NCBI RefSeq assembly: GCF_900215655.1
Contig: NZ_OBEN01000010.1
Span: 1-57,409, forward strand
Reading direction: 5' to 3'
DNA: 57,409 nt
DNA from: Hydrogenobacter hydrogenophilus
GTDB taxonomy: Bacteria > Aquificota > Aquificia > Aquificales > Aquificaceae
The position numbers and the translations under genes are program-made. Positions 51,984 to 57,409 of this stretch are shown one piece after another; position 1 is the first letter of the stretch, and the number at the start of each line of letters is the position of its first letter. Under the pieces are notes generated by a model, which saw only the letters and a program-made list of their open reading frames with translations, had not been told where the DNA came from and did not search any database.

Positions 51984-52445
51984 GCTTCAGCCCCAGGATG
52001 GGGGGAGCCGACATCGAGGTACCAAACCTCCCCGTCGATGTGGGCTCTCGGGGGAGATTAGCCTGTTATCCCCGGAGTAGCTTTTATCCGCTGATCACCG
52101 GCCCTTCCCCAAGGAACCGGTGGGTCACTAGGCCCGGCTTTCGCCTCTGCTCGGCCTGTCGGCCTCACAGTCAGGCACCCTTCTGCCCTTGTACTCTACG
52201 GCGGATTTCCGACCCGCCTGAGGGTACCTTTGGACGCCTCCGTTACCTTTTAGGAGGCAGCCGCCCCAGCTAAACTGCCCATCTGGCACGGTCCCCGCGG
52301 AGGTTAACTCCGCTGGGTTAGGGTCTCAGCCTGTCCAGGGTGGTATCTCACCGGCGCCTCCATCCCTCCCGGAGGAGGGACTTCACAGGCTCCCACCTAT
52401 CCTGCGCAGGACAGGCTAAGACTCAGTACCAGACTACAGTGAAGC

Positions 52446-52476
<31 letters not shown>

Positions 52477-52596
52477 GCCGGCATCTTGACCGGCATTACA
52501 ATTTCGCCGGGACTCTCCTCGAGACAGCGCGGCACTCGTTGGGCCATTCATGCAGGTCGGAACTTCACCCTTTCTTGCCTTTCGGCAAGGGGTAGA

Positions 52597-53061
52597 CTAT
52601 ACCTTCTCACCACCAAGGACCTGTAGGAGGTACTCCTTGGTATGTTTACGCTTACCAGAAGGGTTCATAGAGTACGCTATCTCTATTATTTCCCTCAGGT
52701 ATTTGGGTGAAAGGTGCAGGTTTGCTCTTACCATTTGACAAACCCTTTTAAACTTTTCGTAATCTTCTTTTTTTGAGCCTTGTAAGGGATATGCTTCAAA
52801 GTGAGGTATTACCTTCCTTACTATGTCCTTTACATCCCTCACTTCAAACTTGTAGGTATTATCACTTTTTGAAAATCTTATTCCTCCACACTGGAAGAAT
52901 TCCCTAAGCTTCTTTATAAGCTCCAGGTCCCTTCTATTTAAAGACACAGAAAAGGAAGGTCTCGTTTCTATACCTACTTTTAGCCTATCCCTTAGGCTGA
53001 AGCTTACCGAAAAGCACCCTTCACCCTCAACGAGTCCCGTAACATACCAAGGATCAAGCAT
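52597..53061 (-). CDS. Single-motif LAGLIDADG homing endonuclease
   Basis: A 154-aa intron-encoded endonuclease, homodimeric by its single motif TGLVEGEGCFSVSF (8-21), in which the second Glu is the metal-binding acid. Size is near that of I-CreI (163 aa), which also targets a 23S gene. It should cut intronless 23S alleles at the insertion site. GGAGGT lies nine bases before the ATG, in the loop of a six-base-pair hairpin. Codon use is like the chromosome and the frame is intact, so it is probably functional. Confidence 0.9.
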   Translation of the reverse strand: MLDPWYVTGLVEGEGCFSVSFSLRDRLKVGIETRPSFSVSLNRRDLELIKKLREFFQCGGIRFSKSDNTYKFEVRDVKDIVRKVIPHFEAYPLQGSKKEDYEKFKRVCQMVRANLHLSPKYLREIIEIAYSMNPSGKRKHTKEYLLQVLGGEKV

Positions 53062-53063
53062 AT

Positions 53064-53081
53064 GGCTATACCTCCATAGCC
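53064..53081 (-). promoter_or_regulatory. Hairpin whose loop is the endonuclease ribosome-binding site
   Basis: GGCTAT-GGAGGT-ATAGCC: the six loop bases are exactly the Shine-Dalgarno sequence of the endonuclease gene, and the ATG follows two bases after the stem. It may also be an intron structural helix. Confidence 0.6.
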
Positions 53082-53271
53082 CTTTCTGCGCTTCCCTACG
53101 GAAGCGGGTGGTGGCCGGCGTCTTGCAGGCTAAAAAGCCTGCCTCCCCTTTCGGGTCAGTCGTTACGGGGCTCTGTTTCCCTCACGAGAAACAGGCTTCC
53201 CTCGGGATTACCCCACACCCTTTATGGGTAGGAGGGCTCCCCCGATATGAGCCGGACACGGGCAAGTCCGT

Positions 53272-53322
<51 letters not shown>

Positions 53323-54715
53323 GCGTTTACCCGGGCTTCGGTTCGGAGCTTGCACTCCTCCCCTTAACCTACGGGCACTGGCCAGGCTTCAGACCACATA
53401 CATCCCCTTTCGGGTTTGCGTAGTCCTGTGTTTTTGATAAACAGTCGGCACCGCCCGGTCTCTGCGACCCGCAAGAGCTTACACCGTAAAGGTTTCACTC
53501 CCACGGGCCCCCCTTCTTCCGAAGGTACGGGGGCAATTTGCCGAGTTCCTTGAGGAGAGTTCCCCCGACGCCTTAGGCTACTAACCCAGCCCACCTGTGT
53601 CGGTTTGCGGTACGGGCAGCGATGCTTCAACGCCAGCGCCGTTGTTTCTTGGCAGTGTGGCGTCAGGAGAGTTACCCCATCGGCTCTCGGAGTATGGGGT
53701 GACGGATTTGCCTGCCACCCCCTCCTACTACCTTAGACCACCATTCCATAGGTGGCTCTCCCTAGCCTCCTGCGTCACGACTCTGGCTCCACACCGCTGG
53801 CGCGGGAATGTTGACCCGCTTCCCATCGGCTACGCCTTTCGGCCTCACCTTAGGGTCCCGGCTAACTGGCGGCTGATTTACATTGCCGCCAAAACCTGGG
53901 GCTTCCGGCGGACAGGTTTCTCACCTGTCTTCGCTGCTACTCATGCCAGGATTCTCACTTCCCTGCAGTCCATCCCACCTCACGGTGAGACTTCAACCCA
54001 CAGGGAACGCTCCCCTACCGCTCGCCTTTAAGCGAGCCCGCAGCTTCGGTACCGGGCTTGAGCCCCGCTAAATTTTCGGCGCACGGCCGCTCGGCCGGTC
54101 AGCTGTTACGCACTGTTTAAAGGATGGCTGCCTCTAAGCCAACCTCCCAGCTGTCTTAGCAGCCGCACATCCTTCCCCACTTAGCCCGGATTTTGGGACC
54201 TTAGCTGGCGGTCTGGGCTGTTTCCCTCTTGTCCTCCGGAGCTTATCCCCCGGGGACTGACTGCCACCCTACCTATCTCGGCATTCGGAGTTTGGCAGGG
54301 TTCGGTACCCCTTTCGAGGCCCTAGCCCAACCAGTGGCTCTACCTCCGAGAAGGAACGGGTGACGCTAGGCGTCGACCTATTTCGGGGAGAACGAGCTAT
54401 CACGGAACGCGATTGGCTTTTCACCGCTACCCACACCTCATCGGACGGTTTTGCAGCACCGACCCGTTCGGGCCTCCAGACGGCATTACCCGTCCTTCAC
54501 CCTGGGCATGGGTAGATCGTTCCGCTTCGCGTCTGCCCCCAGCGACTAAAGCGCCCTATTCGGACTCGCTTTCGCTACGGCTTCGCCTTACGGCTTAACC
54601 TCGCCACTGAGGACAACTCCCTGGCTCATTCTGCAAAAGGCACGCAGTCGGGCCACAAGGACCCTTCCACTGGCTTGTGGATCCGGGGTTTCAGGTTCTA
54701 TTTCACTCCCCTTCC

Positions 54716-54746
<31 letters not shown>

Positions 54747-55270
54747 ATGCGCTATCGGTCTGCCCGTAGTACTTAGCCTTGGAGGGAGGTCCCCCCTGAT
54801 TCCCACGACCTTCCACGGGGGCCGTGGTACTTGGGATCGCATCCCCAGGAGACTTCTCACTTTTAGCCTACGGGGCTTTCACCCTCTGTGGCGGAGCGTT
54901 CCAGCTCACTTCGGCTAAGTGGAAGTTTTGTAACTCCCTGAGAGGCTGGCAGACCTCTCCGGATGCGTCCCGCTACCCCGTGCGAGCTAAGGCTGCCACC
55001 ATGGCACCCGCACGGTTTGGGCTGATCCCCTTTCGCTCGCCGCTACTCGGGGAGTCTCGTTTGATTTCCTTTCCTGGGACTACTAGAAGGTTTTACTTCG
55101 TCCCGTATTGGCTCCGCTTGCGCGGATGACAGGGCTCAACGCCCTGCCGGGTTTCCCCATTCGGGCATCCGGGCCTCACAGGCTTTTTGCGCCTCCACCC
55201 GGCTTATCGCAGCTTAACACGCCCTTCGTCCCCTCGGGCAGCCGAGGCATCCACCCCGGACCCTTACTAA

Positions 55271-55318
55271 CTTGCACACCCACAAGGAAGGAAAACCTAT
55301 TCAGTTGCCAAGATTACA
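55271..55318 (-). promoter_or_regulatory. boxA-like element and 5' strand of the 23S processing stem
   Basis: On the minus strand, between tRNA-Ala and 23S, TAATCTTGGCAACTGAATAG repeats the core of the 16S leader element. A second boxA before 23S is the norm in bacterial rRNA operons. The downstream part pairs with 51601-51638. Confidence 0.6.
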
Positions 55319-55390
55319 TGGAGATGGTGGGACTTGAACCCACGACCTCCTGCTTGCAAAGCAGGCGCTCTCCCGCTGAGCTACATCCCC
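55319..55390 (-). tRNA. tRNA-Ala (TGC)
   Basis: A 72-nt cloverleaf with acceptor GGGGATG/CATCTCC, including the G3-U70 pair that identifies alanine tRNAs; anticodon loop TTTGCAA (anticodon TGC); T loop TTCAAGT. CCA is not encoded. It lies in the 16S-23S spacer, after tRNA-Ile. Confidence 0.97.
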
Positions 55391-55409
55391 TTGGACCTGC
55401 CCCAGATAA

Positions 55410-55483
55410 TGGGCCTCGGTGGACTTGAACCACCGACCTTGCCCTTATCAGGGGCACGCTCTGACCAACTGAGCTAGAGGCCC
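55410..55483 (-). tRNA. tRNA-Ile (GAT)
   Basis: A 74-nt cloverleaf with acceptor GGGCCTC/GAGGCCC, anticodon stem CCCCT-GATAA region with anticodon GAT, T arm GGTGG-TTCAAGT-CCACC and discriminator A. CCA is not encoded. First gene in the 16S-23S spacer. Confidence 0.97.
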
Positions 55484-55491
55484 AAAGGAAA

Positions 55492-55518
55492 GGCAGCTCA
55501 ATAAGGAGGAAGGACCCT
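55492..55518 (-). other. 3' strand of the 16S processing stem
   Basis: Complementary to 57130-57156 over 27 bases with two mismatches, enclosing 16S rRNA for RNase III cleavage. Confidence 0.75.
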
Positions 55519-55564
55519 AAAGAGTTTGATTGGCTAAACAGCCTGAAAACTTTTTACTCCGTAT

Positions 55565-57116
<1,552 letters not shown>

Positions 57117-57129
57117 AACCCCAAGTAAA

Positions 57130-57184
57130 AGGGTCCTTCCTCCTTATTCAGTTGCCAAGATGACAAGGGGCTTTTTACACCCCT
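57130..57184 (-). promoter_or_regulatory. rRNA leader: hairpin, boxA-like element and processing stem
   Basis: On the minus strand a short hairpin (AGGGG/CCCCT, 57166-57184) leads into the 28-base block 57142-57169 containing TTGTCATCTTGGCAACTG and then AATAAGG, the sequence shared with both CRISPR leaders. Its downstream part is also the 5' strand of the 16S processing stem. Confidence 0.65.
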
Positions 57185-57206
57185 CAATTATCACTGCAGA
57201 ATTTTA

Positions 57207-57235
57207 ATTATATACCCAATTTTTTGCTTTGTCAA
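57207..57235 (-). promoter_or_regulatory. rRNA promoter P2
   Basis: On the minus strand TTGACA (57230-57235) and TATAAT (57207-57212) with 17-base spacing: a consensus sigma-A promoter. Confidence 0.8.
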
Positions 57236-57278
57236 GTCCTTCAAGGGACCTTTTCGATCCCTCACAAAACTATAAAAC

Positions 57279-57306
57279 ATTATACAAAGTTTTCTGCCCT
57301 TGTCAA
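57279..57306 (-). promoter_or_regulatory. rRNA promoter P1
   Basis: On the minus strand TTGACA (57301-57306) and TATAAT (57279-57284) with 16-base spacing, just inside the right terminal repeat. Tandem promoters are usual for rRNA operons. Confidence 0.75.
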
Positions 57307-57314
57307 GTGGAAAC

Positions 57315-57409
57315 GAGGCTGTTTGAAAAATCCCAGAGCATTGACAAAACTTGATTTCTAAAAACAGCCCTCAAAAGCTCAAAAAATAAGTAAATCCCCC
57401 AAAGCACCA
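57315..57409. repeat. 95-base terminal inverted repeat, right copy
   Basis: Exact reverse complement of bases 1-95. Here too it ends within about ten bases of a TTGACA promoter element, that of rRNA P1, pointing inward. Confidence 0.85.

Overview
The window reads as a chromosomal segment of a thermophilic bacterium of the Aquificaceae (Hydrogenobacter/Thermocrinis-like; genus not resolvable by eye). The grounds are an Aquifex-type DNA polymerase I of 575 aa without a 5' nuclease domain, very G+C-rich rRNA genes in an A+T-richer genome, heavy AGA/AGG and ATA codon use, and compact, overlapping genes.

Layout. 1-1341: a 95-base repeat, a DUF996-like membrane protein, then a duplicated CRISPR leader and a short, decaying CRISPR array. 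1342-34556: housekeeping genes in short operons. They cover metal transport (ZIP, CorA, CutA, a TonB receptor of the copper type), phospholipid and sugar metabolism (PgpA, ApgM, ROK kinase, glycosyltransferases), anthranilate and aminodeoxychorismate synthesis (TrpE, TrpG, PabC, PabB), nitrogen and arginine metabolism (GltB, an ArgA-type acetyltransferase), Acs, PanD, PolA, TldD, Nfu and RimM. 34590-48568: one long co-directional operon joining a type III-B effector (Cmr1-6) to a type I-B effector (Cas7-Cas5-Cas8-Cas3) and a Cas4-Cas1-Cas2 adaptation module, with a single Cas6 in front. A TnpB-like fragment with a palindrome sits between cmr3 and cmr4. 48570-49883: a small ribbon-helix-helix gene, then leader 2 and an array of 11 repeats closed by one repeat of the other array's type. 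49972-51179: an exported SCP2-like protein and TruA. 51300-57409: a complete rRNA operon on the minus strand (16S, tRNA-Ile, tRNA-Ala, 23S, 5S) with two promoters. Its 23S gene is split by a 710-base group I intron carrying a LAGLIDADG endonuclease gene. The last 95 bases are an exact inverted copy of the first 95.

How it works together. Cas6 can process transcripts of both arrays, whose 29-nt repeats are related (about 21 of 29 positions), for both effectors. The Cas10 (Cmr2) keeps its cyclase motifs but lacks the N-terminal HD nuclease, and no CARF effector gene lies in the window.

The most notable signal is a 28-nt block preceded by a small hairpin. It is shared, with only four transitions, by both CRISPR leaders and the 16S rRNA leader, and its core recurs just before 23S rRNA. 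These are the positions expected of a boxA (NusB/NusE) antitermination element, so the CRISPR arrays may be transcribed by the rRNA antitermination machinery. Other points of interest are the intron with a clear P1 helix at 23S U1951, back-to-back apparently leaderless promoters, and a possible CTG-started MFS gene.
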